Source: Sphingomonas cremea | GTDB lineage: Bacteria > Pseudomonadota > Alphaproteobacteria > Sphingomonadales > Sphingomonadaceae | DNA: 64,000 bases | Direction of reading: 5' to 3' | Assembly (NCBI RefSeq): GCF_021502585.1 | Contig: NZ_JAKFGM010000001.1 | Coordinates: forward strand, 62,001 to 126,000 | Shown: piece after piece, positions 9,218 to 18,176 of the stretch | Position numbering within the stretch: the stretch's first letter is position 1 | Layout: each line of letters opens with the position of its first letter | Made by a program: the position numbers and the translations under genes | The notes under the pieces: generated by a model | Seen by the model: only the letters and a program-made list of their open reading frames with translations | Databases searched by the model: none | Told to the model about the DNA's origin: nothing

Positions 9218-10276
9218 CTATACTACTGCGGGCACCGGGACAAAATCGGGTTCGACCTCCACTGGGCGGTCGAGCCACTCCGGCGGGCTCAAGCCTTTGG
9301 AGCGGAGGAATTCGGGGTTGAACAGGCGCGACTGATAGCGCGTCGCCGGATCGCACAGCATGGTGACGATCGTCCGGCCCGGGCCCAGCTCCTTTGCGAG
9401 CCGGATGGCCCCGGCGACGTTCACGCCGGATGACAGGCCGAGCGCGAGACCCTCGTCCTTGAGCATGGCAAAAGTCGTGGCCAGGCTTTCCGCGTCGGGA
9501 ATGAAGAAGCTTTGGTCGGGTGCGAAGCCCTCGAGATTGGCGGTTACGCGCCCCTGGCCGATACCTTCCGTGATCGAGCTTCCTTCAGCCTTCAATTCGC
9601 CGGTCTGGTAATAGCTGTACATCGCCGCGCCCGGCACATCCGCAAGGGCGATGACGATGTCGCGCTTCCGCTCGCGAAGTGCCCTGGCAACCCCCGCCAG
9701 CGTGCCGCCGGTTCCGATCGCGCTGACGAAGCCGTCGACCTTGCCTCCGGTCTGGTCCCAGATTTCGGGGCCCGTAGTGGCGACATGGATGTCGCGATTG
9801 GCGACATTGTCGAACTGGTTGGCGAATATGGCGCCATTCGGCTCCTCGCGCGCCAGTTTTTCGGCGACGCGGCCCGCGACCTTCACATAATTATTTGGGT
9901 TGCGGTAGGGGACGGCGGGCACCTCGATCAGGACCGCGCCCAGGGATCGCAACGTATCCTTTTTCTCCTGCGCCTGCGTCTCGGGGATGACGATCACGGT
10001 CTTCATTCCCATCGCGTTGCCGACGATGGTCAGGCCGATGCCGGTATTACCCGCGGTCCCGTCGACGATGGTCCCGCCAGGCCGAAGCTGCCCCTTCTTG
10101 ATTGCGTCGCTGACGATGCCCAGCGCGGCGCGGTCCTTGACCGAAGCGCCGGGATTCATGAATTCGGCCTTGCCGAGGATGGTGCAGCCAGTCTCCTCCG
10201 ACGCGCGCTTGAGCTTGATCAACGGCGTATTGCCAATCGCGGCGAGAACGGAGTCCCTGAAGTCCATGACCCGCAT
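9218..10276 (-). CDS. cysK: Cysteine synthase A
   Basis: This PLP enzyme makes cysteine from O-acetylserine and sulfide. PLP-lysine Lys47 lies in NPGASVKDRAA. The phosphate-binding GTGGTLAG loop and the substrate loop GTAGNTGIG are present. The 352-residue length fits the longer alphaproteobacterial form. ATG 10276 (MRVMDF) is used; ATG 10267 is an alternative. CysK cannot be separated cleanly from CysM-like paralogues without a search, but the motifs favour CysK. Confidence 0.9.
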   Translation of the reverse strand: MRVMDFRDSVLAAIGNTPLIKLKRASEETGCTILGKAEFMNPGASVKDRAALGIVSDAIKKGQLRPGGTIVDGTAGNTGIGLTIVGNAMGMKTVIVIPETQAQEKKDTLRSLGAVLIEVPAVPYRNPNNYVKVAGRVAEKLAREEPNGAIFANQFDNVANRDIHVATTGPEIWDQTGGKVDGFVSAIGTGGTLAGVARALRERKRDIVIALADVPGAAMYSYYQTGELKAEGSSITEGIGQGRVTANLEGFAPDQSFFIPDAESLATTFAMLKDEGLALGLSSGVNVAGAIRLAKELGPGRTIVTMLCDPATRYQSRLFNPEFLRSKGLSPPEWLDRPVEVEPDFVPVPAVV

Positions 10277-10285
10277 TTAGGTATG

Positions 10286-10303
10286 CTTCCGCCCCAGCGG
10301 AAG
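10286..10303 (-). terminator. Hairpin after trmB
   Basis: CTTCCGC (10286-10292), a four-base loop and GCGGAAG (10297-10303) form a perfect seven-pair stem between the trmB stop and the cysK start. There is no clear T-run, so it may be a weak terminator or a processing/stability hairpin. Confidence 0.45.
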
Positions 10304-10306
10304 TAC

Positions 10307-11008
10307 TCAGCCCAGCCGGCGGTAGCGAAACTGATGAGGCGTGCGGCCTTCGCGACGGGCCTTGGCGGCGTAGCGCGTCTCCGGCCAGCCGGACGGATAG
10401 CGCAGCCACTCGCCGGGTTCCTTTACCACCCATTCGAACTCGTCGGTGTGGCGCTGCATTACCATCAACAGCCAATTCAAATAGGTCGGATCGTCGGTGG
10501 CGACGCGGAACTCGCCGCCCGGCTTCATCTTGGACGCGATAAGCGCGAGCGGCCCATCGTTCATCATCCGCCGCTTGGCATGGCGCGCCTTGGGCCAGGG
10601 GTCGGGATGGAGAAGGTAGACCATCGTAAGCGATCGGTCGGGCAGCCGCCGAAGCACATCGAGCGCATCGCCCATGTGAATCCGAATATTGGCCAGCTTC
10701 TGGTCGCGGATATGGGCAAGCGCCTGGGCGACTCCGTTCAGGAATGGCTCGCAGCCGATGAAGCCATGGTCAGGCAGCAAGTCCGCGCGATAGGCGAGAT
10801 GCTCGCCGCCGCCGAAGCCGATTTCAAAGTGCAGCGGGCGGTCGTCGCCGAACAGCCTTGCCGCCGTGATATCGCCCTCGCTGGGCACGGCAATGGCGGG
10901 GAGCAACGTTTCGACCAGATCGGACTGGCTCTTGCGCAGCTTATGCCCGCTCGACCGGCCGTAAAGGCGGTTGATGGTAGTCGGATCCGCTTCCGTTTTA
11001 GCAATCAT
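10307..11008 (-). CDS. trmB: tRNA (guanine-46-N7)-methyltransferase
   Basis: This SAM-dependent enzyme makes m7G46 in the tRNA variable loop. The 233-residue protein from ATG 11008 shows IGFGGGEHL (SAM-binding motif I), NIRIHMGDA, and the diagnostic LLHPDPWPKARHAKRRM segment holding the catalytic aspartate. The N-terminal INRLYGRSSGHKLRKSQ is typical. The frame stays open for 12 more codons upstream, but ATG 11008 matches the family start. Confidence 0.95.
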   Translation of the reverse strand: MIAKTEADPTTINRLYGRSSGHKLRKSQSDLVETLLPAIAVPSEGDITAARLFGDDRPLHFEIGFGGGEHLAYRADLLPDHGFIGCEPFLNGVAQALAHIRDQKLANIRIHMGDALDVLRRLPDRSLTMVYLLHPDPWPKARHAKRRMMNDGPLALIASKMKPGGEFRVATDDPTYLNWLLMVMQRHTDEFEWVVKEPGEWLRYPSGWPETRYAAKARREGRTPHQFRYRRLG

Positions 11009-11128
11009 CGGCGGCTCGTTAGGCGGCGAACATCTCACGCGCAACGCGATTGGAGCGGCGAAGGCGCGATGTTATGGTTTCGCCCGCGCAACGAGGAGCA
11101 AACTTCGGCGTGAAATGGGGAGGGAAAT

Positions 11129-11524
11129 ATGCGCTCTGGTGGAATCAACTGGCTGGCCGTGATCGTGGCCGCGATTGCGATCTACGTAATAGGATTCGTT
11201 ATCTACGGAATGCTCGTCCCAGAGGAGGCGATGAGCGGAATGACCGATGCCGAAAAGGCTACGGCGATGTCGCGGATGATGTACGGCCCGCTGATGCCGA
11301 TCCTGACGGCGGTGTTCATGGCCGTCCTGTTCAAATGGGGCCAGGTTGCCGACGCGATGGCGGGAATCAAGTGGGCGGTCGTGATCGGCCTGGCTTCGGC
11401 CGTGCCGACAATGCTCTACGGCTGGGTCTATGGCGGGCTGCCGACCGACATGACCATGATCGACTGCGCACATTTGCTGCTCGGCCACATTGCGGCCGGT
11501 GCGATTTTGGGAGGTTGGAAATAG
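11129..11524 (+). CDS. DUF1761 family small membrane protein
   Basis: This 131-residue protein has four hydrophobic segments (WLAVIVAAIAIYVIGFVIYG; PILTAVFMAVLF; WAVVIGLASAVPTML; a C-terminal GHIAAGAILGGW). It has the DUF1761 arrangement, an N-terminal W-x-AV opening and conserved glycines. No function is established for the family. It starts at ATG 11129 behind AGGGA. It is divergent from trmB and convergent with metK, with a shared hairpin terminator between. Confidence 0.75.
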   Translation: MRSGGINWLAVIVAAIAIYVIGFVIYGMLVPEEAMSGMTDAEKATAMSRMMYGPLMPILTAVFMAVLFKWGQVADAMAGIKWAVVIGLASAVPTMLYGWVYGGLPTDMTMIDCAHLLLGHIAAGAILGGWK

Positions 11525-11533
11525 CCAAACGCT

Positions 11534-11557
11534 GGGCGCCGCTAATCGGCGGCGCCC
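11534..11557. terminator. Bidirectional hairpin terminator between DUF1761 gene and metK
   Basis: GGGCGCCGC (11534-11542), a six-base loop and GCGGCGCCC (11549-11557) form a perfect nine-pair stem between two convergent genes. Neither side has a strong T-run, but position and stability support a bidirectional terminator. Confidence 0.6.
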
Positions 11558-11566
11558 ATATACCAA

Positions 11567-12796
11567 TCAGGCGGGGACGGCCACTTCGGCCAACGCCGCC
11601 TTCAGGTCATCGACCAGGTCGGTCTTTTCCCACGGGAAGAGGTCGCCTTCGGCCTTGCGGCCGAAATGGCCATAGGCGGCGGTGGCCGAATAGATCGGCT
11701 TGTTGAGCCCAAGGTGGGTGCGAATGCCGCGCGGGGTGAGGCGGCCGAGCTTGCCGATCCGCCCGATCGCGGTCTCGATCACGTCGTCGCCGACCGTGCC
11801 GGTGCCGTGGGTGTCGACGTAAAGCGACAACGGCTCCGAAACGCCGATGGCATAAGCCAGCTGGATGGTGCAACGGCGCGCCAGGCCGGCGGCGACGATG
11901 TTCTTGGCAAGGTAACGCGCCGCATAGGCAGCCGAGCGGTCGACCTTGGTCGGGTCCTTGCCGCTGAATGCGCCGCCGCCATGGGGCGCCGCGCCGCCAT
12001 ACGTGTCGACGATGATCTTGCGGCCGGTGATTCCGGCATCACCCTCGGGCCCGCCAATCTCGAAGCTGCCGGTCGGGTTGATGTGATAGACGGTTTCATC
12101 GCTCAGCAGCTCGGCAGGGAGCACGTCGGCAATCACCCGCTTCACATAGGCGTGCAGTTCGGCCTCGTTCTCGCCTTCGTCGTAGCCCTTCTTGTGCTGG
12201 GTCGAGACGACGACGACCGTTGCCGCGACCGGCTTGCCGTTTTCGAAGCGAAGCGTGACCTGGCTCTTCGCGTCAGGCTCCAGGAAGGGGGCGCGGCCGG
12301 CGTGGCGATCCGCTGCCATGCGCTCGAGGATTTTGTGGCTGTAATCGAGCGTCGCCGGCATCAGGTCGGGGGTCTCGTCGCAGGCGAAGCCGAACATGAT
12401 GCCCTGGTCGCCCGCGCCCTCATCCTTGTTGCCGCTGGCGTCGACGCCCTGCGCGATGTGCGCCGATTGCGGGTGGAGATGGTTGGCAAAGTCGAGGCGG
12501 TCCCAATGGAAGCCAGCCTGTTCATAGCCGATGCGCTTCACCGTCTGGCGAACGGCATGCTCGATCTCGTCGCGGATGCCCGGAGCCCAATTGCCCTCGC
12601 GGTCCATGATGCCCTGGCCACGGATTTCACCAGCCAGGACGACACGATTGGTGGTGGTCAACGTTTCGCAGGCGACCCGCGCTTCCGGGTCCTTCGACAG
12701 GAACAGGTCGACGATCGCATCGCTGATCTGGTCGGCAACCTTGTCCGGATGGCCTTCGGAAACCGACTCGGACGTAAAGAGATAGGAGCTGCGCAT
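11567..12796 (-). CDS. metK: S-adenosylmethionine synthetase
   Basis: MetK makes SAM from methionine and ATP. The 409-residue protein starts [20 protein letters not shown] and includes the signature [12 protein letters not shown] and the phosphate loop [19 protein letters not shown]. All three MAT domains are present. It lies 57 bases downstream of lnt on the same strand. That AT-rich gap was examined for a SAM-sensing leader and none was convincing. The enzyme supplies methyl donor for the methyltransferases seen in the window, but that is a general role. Confidence 0.98.
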   Translation of the reverse strand: MRSSYLFTSESVSEGHPDKVADQISDAIVDLFLSKDPEARVACETLTTTNRVVLAGEIRGQGIMDREGNWAPGIRDEIEHAVRQTVKRIGYEQAGFHWDRLDFANHLHPQSAHIAQGVDASGNKDEGAGDQGIMFGFACDETPDLMPATLDYSHKILERMAADRHAGRAPFLEPDAKSQVTLRFENGKPVAATVVVVSTQHKKGYDEGENEAELHAYVKRVIADVLPAELLSDETVYHINPTGSFEIGGPEGDAGITGRKIIVDTYGGAAPHGGGAFSGKDPTKVDRSAAYAARYLAKNIVAAGLARRCTIQLAYAIGVSEPLSLYVDTHGTGTVGDDVIETAIGRIGKLGRLTPRGIRTHLGLNKPIYSATAAYGHFGRKAEGDLFPWEKTDLVDDLKAALAEVAVPA

Positions 12797-12853
12797 GGAA
12801 AAATGTCTATTCCTTGGCTGAAAACTGCTAAAAAATAAGATATAAAGGATTCG

Positions 12854-14368
12854 TTATATGGCCCTGTAGCGAGCGCGACGGTCCAGCGCAATCGCAGTGA
12901 TCAACAACAAGAAGCCGATGGTCAGCGGGATGATGTTGCCATGGCGAGAGAAGAAGGTCGGCGGAGCGATCGGAGGCAGGTAGCCCCAGATAATTCCGGC
13001 TTTGCCCCAGGGGATGGAGTCGATCAGTTTGCCGTGCGCGCTGACGAGGGCGCTGATCCCTGTAGGCGTGGAACGGATTACCGGCAGGCCTTCCTCGGCG
13101 GCGCGAAGCCGGGCTTGGGCCAGATGTTGAGGGGGACCCCAGCTTCCGAACCATGCATCATTTGAAGGATTGAAGATGAAGTCCGGTCGGTGATGCCGGT
13201 CGACGACCCGCCCCGAGAAGATGATTTCGTAGCAGAGCTGGAAACCGGCGGTTCCCCATCCTTCGGGCAAAGCCAGGCTCTGCGGACCCGGTCCGGACTG
13301 AAAGTCCGTGTCGCCGGGCGCGAGCCGAGACAGGCCGATCGCCGAAAGGACCGTGCGGAACGGCAGATATTCGCCATAGGGGACGAGGTGCGCCTTGTCG
13401 TACCGGCCTACGAACCGCCCCCCGGGGCCGAGGATGAATACACTGTTCGCGGCGCCATCGACGTTGCGTCGATCGCTCGACCGAAATGCCAGTCCGCCGG
13501 TCAGCAGCAGGTCTCGATCACCCACTTCGCGTGTGGCAGCTGACCTCTCTTCAAGGATGTAGGACGCCGCGCCCGGCCGGTTATCGGACAAAGGCTGCGT
13601 GACGGCGGCTTCTGGCCAAAAGATCAGCTCCTGGCGCCTGTCGCGCAAGCTCGACAGTTTGTTCAGCCTGGCCGCGGCAATTTCCTCATAGCCAGGGATC
13701 CATTTGACCTGCTGGCCGATGTTCGGCTGCACGATCCGGATTGGCCGCGGCGTATCGACGGGCAGCAGTGCAGGGAAGGGAATCAACGCCAGAAGCGCCA
13801 CTGCGGCTCCGAGCGGCACCGCCAGGCGCGCCTCCCTGCACGAGGCCAACCACAAGCATCCGCCGGCGATCATGACCATCGCTGAAAGCGCGTAGGTGCC
13901 GATCCACTGGCCCGCCGCCAGCCACGGAGTGTCCACCAAAATCACGCCTGCCGGGTTCCACGGGAACCCCGTGAACATGGTCGCGCGGAGCCACTCGGTG
14001 ATTGGCCAGCTGCCGGCGAGCGCCAAAACCAGAGCCAAACGATTCTTCGTTCCGAACCGCCAGGCCAGGCCCGCTGCGATCGCCGGATAGGCGGCGAGAT
14101 ATAGTGAAAGCAGCACCACTGCGATCCAGCCGAGCCAGGCCGGCATCGCCGCCTGGAATGTGAAGGCGGTAGCGATCCAGTTGAGCGCAATGACGAACTG
14201 ACCGAGCCCGAAGCCCCAGCCGATGAGCAACGCCTGGCGAAGAGACCCGGAGCGCGCGACCAGCTCGCACAGCGCGGCGATCGAAAGGATCATGAGCGGC
14301 CACCAACCAACCGGCTGGAAGGCGAAGGCGGAAATGGCGCCGAAGACCAGCGCGATAAGGAAATTCAT
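12854..14368 (-). CDS. lnt: Apolipoprotein N-acyltransferase
   Basis: Lnt is the inner-membrane enzyme that adds the third acyl chain to the N-terminal cysteine of lipoproteins. The first ~200 residues are a hydrophobic multi-span domain, followed by a periplasmic nitrilase-like domain. The Glu-Lys-Cys triad is visible as Glu253 (WPEAAV), Lys325 (YDKAHLVPYGEYLP) and Cys379 (FQLCYEIIF), with a final membrane segment at the C-terminus. It lies ten bases after a lipoprotein gene (14379-15713) and belongs to the conserved miaB-phoH-ybeY-corC-lnt-metK order. Confidence 0.97.
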   Translation of the reverse strand: MNFLIALVFGAISAFAFQPVGWWPLMILSIAALCELVARSGSLRQALLIGWGFGLGQFVIALNWIATAFTFQAAMPAWLGWIAVVLLSLYLAAYPAIAAGLAWRFGTKNRLALVLALAGSWPITEWLRATMFTGFPWNPAGVILVDTPWLAAGQWIGTYALSAMVMIAGGCLWLASCREARLAVPLGAAVALLALIPFPALLPVDTPRPIRIVQPNIGQQVKWIPGYEEIAAARLNKLSSLRDRRQELIFWPEAAVTQPLSDNRPGAASYILEERSAATREVGDRDLLLTGGLAFRSSDRRNVDGAANSVFILGPGGRFVGRYDKAHLVPYGEYLPFRTVLSAIGLSRLAPGDTDFQSGPGPQSLALPEGWGTAGFQLCYEIIFSGRVVDRHHRPDFIFNPSNDAWFGSWGPPQHLAQARLRAAEEGLPVIRSTPTGISALVSAHGKLIDSIPWGKAGIIWGYLPPIAPPTFFSRHGNIIPLTIGFLLLITAIALDRRARYRAI

Positions 14369-14378
14369 GAAGTCGTGG

Positions 14379-15713
14379 CTAGCGGGTGGCGGGCTTCGGG
14401 GGAAGCGGCTGCGTGGCCGCGGCGGTCACTCGCCAAACCTTGCCGCCGACATCGTCGGCAATCAGCAGGCTTCCGTCCTTGCCGATCGCCACGCCAACAG
14501 GGCGGCCGTAAGCGACGTCGCCGACGCGAAAAGCGGTCAATATGTCGATCGGCTTGCCGGATGGCTGGGCGCCCGTGAAAGGCACAAACACTACCCGGTA
14601 GCCGCTTGGGTCCTTGCGGTTCCATGAGCCATGCTCGCCCACAAAGGCCCCCTGCATAAAGCGGGCGCCGAGGGCTGCACCGGACGAAAACGCCAGGCCG
14701 AGTGGCGCAACATGCGTCCCAAGCGCATAGTCGGGGGCAATGGCCTTGGCGACCATGTCGGGCCGGGGCGGCTTCACCCTGCTGTCGACATGATTGCCAA
14801 AATAGCTCCACGGCCAACCGTAGAAGGCGCCATCCCTGACGGATGTCAGATAGTCGGGGACCAGATTGTCGCCAAGCTCGTCACGCTCATTGACCACGAC
14901 CCACAGCCTGTTGCTCCACGGGTTCCAGGCGATGCCAACCGGGTTGCGCAGGCCGCTTGCAAAAATGCGGTAGGCGCCGCTGCGGGCGTCGATCATCCAT
15001 ATCGCGGCGCGGCCCTTTTCCATTTCCAACCCATTTTCGCCGACATTGCTGTTCGAGCCGACGCCGACGAACAGGAACCTGCCGTCGGGAGAGGCGACCA
15101 TCGATTTGGTCCAATGGTGATTATATCCCGATGGAAGATTGGTGACGTGGCGCGGCCGTCCGGCGATCTCCGTTTGCCCGGGCTGGAAGCGATAGGCGAC
15201 AATGCCGTCTGCATTGGCAACGAACAGTTCGCCATTGGCCAAAGCCATTCCGAAGGGCGAATAGAGGCCGGTCAGCAGTGGCGATTTGCGTTCGACGACG
15301 CCGTCACCGTCCGCATCACGAAGCAGGCTGATCCGGTTGGCGCTACCCTGGCTGGATCCCGCTTTCTTCATCAGCATTTCCTGGATTGTGCCGCGAATGC
15401 TGCCGCCGGTCTTGTCAGTGCCGGGACTGTCTGTCTCAGCGACCAGTACGTCACCGTTGGGAAGCACCTGCAGCCAGCGCGGATGGGTCAGGCCGCCAGC
15501 AAATTCATTGACCTTGAGACTTTCAGCGGCAACTGGCGTCTTGCCGGCCGGCCAGCCTTCGCCCTTGGCAACATTGACCGTAGGAACGACGGACGTGCGG
15601 GGCTGTTCGAGGGGCGGATTAGGTCCCTGGGTCTTGCTTACGCTCTCTCTCGGCGAGTTGTTGCAAGCGGAGAGCGCGAATAGCAGCGCAGGCGCGAAAC
15701 GGTACAGCCGCAT
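14379..15713 (-). CDS. PQQ-dependent sorbosone-dehydrogenase-type lipoprotein
   Basis: This 444-residue beta-propeller protein of the L-sorbosone dehydrogenase family has a short signal ending in LSACNN, with Cys17 as lipidation site. The sequence shows the family pattern of repeats: HPRWLQVLPNGDVLVAETDSP, SPFGMALANGELFVANAD, ASGLRNPVGIAWNP and a C-terminal RPVGVAIGKDGSLLIADD. The likely role is periplasmic sugar or alcohol oxidation with PQQ; the substrate is unknown. It sits between corC and lnt, which normally adjoin, so it is an insertion into a conserved gene order. Confidence 0.85.
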   Translation of the reverse strand: MRLYRFAPALLFALSACNNSPRESVSKTQGPNPPLEQPRTSVVPTVNVAKGEGWPAGKTPVAAESLKVNEFAGGLTHPRWLQVLPNGDVLVAETDSPGTDKTGGSIRGTIQEMLMKKAGSSQGSANRISLLRDADGDGVVERKSPLLTGLYSPFGMALANGELFVANADGIVAYRFQPGQTEIAGRPRHVTNLPSGYNHHWTKSMVASPDGRFLFVGVGSNSNVGENGLEMEKGRAAIWMIDARSGAYRIFASGLRNPVGIAWNPWSNRLWVVVNERDELGDNLVPDYLTSVRDGAFYGWPWSYFGNHVDSRVKPPRPDMVAKAIAPDYALGTHVAPLGLAFSSGAALGARFMQGAFVGEHGSWNRKDPSGYRVVFVPFTGAQPSGKPIDILTAFRVGDVAYGRPVGVAIGKDGSLLIADDVGGKVWRVTAAATQPLPPKPATR

Positions 15714-15778
15714 TGGAATCTTCCCTTCGTCGGCCCGCCGCCCGGCGCTCTAAACGGCGGCGCGCGCCAAAGGATGCG

Positions 15779-16675
15779 TTACTTGCCGTTCGGAGCAGTC
15801 TCGGGCGCTGCCTCGGGCGCATGCAGTCGCAAGCGCAGGATTCGCCGGGGATCGGAATCTACCGCCTCCAGCCTCCAGCCCGAAGAGTGAAGTACCGATT
15901 CTCCCTTGGCCGGAATGCGCCCCGCGAGCAGGAAAACGAGTCCACCCAAGGTGTCGACTTCGTCATCCTCGGCCACGAGCCTCCGATCGACGACCCGGGC
16001 GAGTTCGTCGAGCTCCAGCCGGGCATCGGCTTCCCACAGGCCATCGTCGAGCATTTGCAGCATTCCGGCGGCCTGCACGTCGTGCTCATCCTCGATTTCG
16101 CCGACGATCTCCTCGACAACATCCTCGATCGTGACCAGGCCCTCGGTACCGCCGAATTCGTCGACGACGATGGCAAGGTGCATCCGGCCGGTACGCATCC
16201 GCGCAAGCAGGTCGAGCACTCCCATCGATTCGGGCACGAACAATGGCGTGCGGAGAAGGCCTTCGATCGAGCGGGGGCGGGACGGATCTTCCTGCGCCTT
16301 GAACACATCCTTGATGTGAATCATGCCGATCACCTCGTCGAGGTCTTCGCCGGTGACCGGCAATCGGCTGTGTTCAGCCTCGGCGAAGGCGCGGATCAGG
16401 CCCTCGAAACTGATCGTCGACGGGACCGAGACAATGTCGCCGCGTGTCACCGCCACTTCGCCGACGGTACGGTCGCCGAAATGCAGCAGGTTGCGGAGCA
16501 TCTGGCGTTCGAGCGGGGAGAGGTCGCCGCGCTTGGGAGGCTCGGCGTCCGCCTCGTCGATCGCATCTTCTATCTGGTCGCGGAGTGTCGCATCATGGTC
16601 TTCACCGAACAGTAGCGCGCGCATTCCGCGCCACAGCCGGGAGCCGCCCTCTTCCTCATTTTGGGTAGCCATCAA
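15779..16675 (-). CDS. CorC/HlyC-type CBS-domain protein
   Basis: This 298-residue soluble protein has two CBS domains (from MLRNLLHFGDRTVGEVAVTRGDIVSV; VDEFGGTEGLVTIEDVVEEIVGEI) and a C-terminal transporter-associated (CorC_HlyC) domain ending in LRLRLHAP. The family is linked to magnesium/cobalt efflux and to nucleotide-sensing control of transport. It has no membrane segment, so it is the CorC rather than the CNNM-like form. Its start overlaps the ybeY stop, which fits translational coupling in the ybe cluster. Confidence 0.9.
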   Translation of the reverse strand: MMATQNEEEGGSRLWRGMRALLFGEDHDATLRDQIEDAIDEADAEPPKRGDLSPLERQMLRNLLHFGDRTVGEVAVTRGDIVSVPSTISFEGLIRAFAEAEHSRLPVTGEDLDEVIGMIHIKDVFKAQEDPSRPRSIEGLLRTPLFVPESMGVLDLLARMRTGRMHLAIVVDEFGGTEGLVTIEDVVEEIVGEIEDEHDVQAAGMLQMLDDGLWEADARLELDELARVVDRRLVAEDDEVDTLGGLVFLLAGRIPAKGESVLHSSGWRLEAVDSDPRRILRLRLHAPEAAPETAPNGK

Positions 16676-17178
16676 CGATCCCCCGCATAGGGATCGGCGA
16701 TGCCCATTCGCGCCAACGCGCGGATTTCCCGCGCTTCCATATCGGCTGCGCTTTCATCGTCCATATGGTCGTAACCCAGCAAATGAAGCGTTCCATGCAC
16801 CATCAGATGCGCGGCATGCTCTTCGATTGAGATGGCCTTTTCGGCCGCCTCGGCAATGCAGACCCCGCGGGCAAGAATGATATCGCCGAGCATCAGTTCC
16901 GGACCAGGAGAGGCGGCTTTGGCCAGTTCGTGGGCCTCAGCCATCGGGAAGGACAGGACGTTGGTCGCCTTATCCTTGCCGCGCCATTCAGCGTTGAGAG
17001 CATGCACTTCCTTGTCGCCGGCCAGGCGAAACGACAGCTCGACCATCCGCTCACTGCTCGTCAGTTGCGGGAATGCGCTTTCGGCGATTGCGGCGGTTGC
17101 GGCGGAACGAGCGAGCTCGTCCCAGCCGGTGCTACTGTCCCACTCCCCGTCAGCCTCGATCGCGACTTCGAGCATCAC
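16672..17178 (-). CDS. ybeY: Endoribonuclease YbeY
   Basis: YbeY is a metal-dependent RNase involved in 16S rRNA 3' maturation and ribosome quality control. The zinc motif H-x3-H-x5-H is intact, with His128, His132 and His138 (VHGTLHLLGYDH), preceded by the substrate-binding region TNVLSFPM. The 168-residue length is normal. ATG 17178 or the adjacent ATG 17175 could start it. It overlaps the phoH-like gene upstream and the corC-like gene downstream. Confidence 0.96.
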   Translation of the reverse strand: MMLEVAIEADGEWDSSTGWDELARSAATAAIAESAFPQLTSSERMVELSFRLAGDKEVHALNAEWRGKDKATNVLSFPMAEAHELAKAASPGPELMLGDIILARGVCIAEAAEKAISIEEHAAHLMVHGTLHLLGYDHMDDESAADMEAREIRALARMGIADPYAGDR

Positions 17179-18176
17179 CGGCCCGGGCCCTCATAGGCTT
17201 CGACGATGCGGCCCACCAACGGGTGGCGGACGACGTCGGCAGCGGAAAAGCGGACCATCGAGAGCTTCGGGATACCCTCAAGCTTCGAAACAGCGTCGGC
17301 CAGGCCCGAGGTAACGCCCGGGGGCAAGTCGGTCTGGTTGGGATCGCCGCAAACCACCATCCGGCTGCGCATGCCGAAGCGGGTCAGGAACATCTTCATC
17401 TGCTGCGGCGTGGTATTCTGTGCTTCGTCAAGGATGATGAAGGCGTCGTTGAGCGTCCGTCCGCGCATGAAGGCGATCGGAGCGATTTCGATCTCCCCGC
17501 TGGCGATGCGCCGCTCCACCTGTTCGGTCGGCAACATGTCGTAAAGTGCGTCGTAAAGCGGCCGGAGATAGGGGTCGACCTTCTCCTTCATGTCGCCGGG
17601 CAGGAAGCCGAGCCGCTCGCCCGCCTCGACCGCGGGACGCGACAAGATCAGCCGGTCGACGCTGCCCGACACCAGTTGCGACACCGCTTGGGCGACGGCG
17701 AGGTAGGTCTTGCCGGTTCCGGCAGGACCGAGCGCGAAGATCATGTCGTCGCGCGCCAGGCATTCCATGTAGCGGGTCTGCACCGTCGAACGCGGAACGA
17801 TGGTCTTCTTGCGCGTCCGGATCATGACGTGCGGAGGAGAGGCCACTTCGTCAGCGATGATACCGTCAAGCGCCGGCTGGTTGGCCATGCCGATCACCGC
17901 TTCGACCGCGGCGGCATCGACGTCCTGGCCCTGATCGAGCCGGTTGTAGAGGCCGAACAGCACGTCGCGGGCACGGGCGGCCGCATCGGGGTCACCCTCG
18001 ATCATCACCCGGTTGCCGCGAGCGGAGATGTTCACGCCAAGCCGGTCCTCGATCATCACCAGATGACGGTCATAATCGCCGAACAGCGGCCCCAGCAGAT
18101 ATGGCTGCTCGAATTCCAGCTCGAGCCGGGCGCGTTCGTCGATGTTGGCGGCGGCGGGAAGGTCGCGCTTGGCCAT
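17175..18176 (-). CDS. ybeZ: PhoH-like ATPase (YbeZ)
   Basis: This cytoplasmic P-loop ATPase of the PhoH family is usually paired with YbeY in RNA metabolism. Walker A is GPAGTGKT at residues 150-157, Walker B is AFIILDEAQNTT, and the TSGLADA and GDPNQTDLP motifs follow. An N-terminal KH-like segment (about 40-80) precedes the ATPase. The 333-residue length is typical. The start ATG shares one base with the miaB stop. Confidence 0.95.
   Translation of the reverse strand: MAKRDLPAAANIDERARLELEFEQPYLLGPLFGDYDRHLVMIEDRLGVNISARGNRVMIEGDPDAAARARDVLFGLYNRLDQGQDVDAAAVEAVIGMANQPALDGIIADEVASPPHVMIRTRKKTIVPRSTVQTRYMECLARDDMIFALGPAGTGKTYLAVAQAVSQLVSGSVDRLILSRPAVEAGERLGFLPGDMKEKVDPYLRPLYDALYDMLPTEQVERRIASGEIEIAPIAFMRGRTLNDAFIILDEAQNTTPQQMKMFLTRFGMRSRMVVCGDPNQTDLPPGVTSGLADAVSKLEGIPKLSMVRFSAADVVRHPLVGRIVEAYEGPGR

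Noticed and set aside
11666-12838. 390-codon plus-strand open frame opposite metK
   Set aside because: It lies wholly opposite a certain metK gene and has no recognisable domain.
12797-12853. AT-rich 57-base gap before metK as a SAM riboswitch
   Set aside because: I could not match it to the SAM-II or SAM/SAH riboswitch core, and no stable pairing was obvious. A covariance-model search with the known SAM classes would decide.
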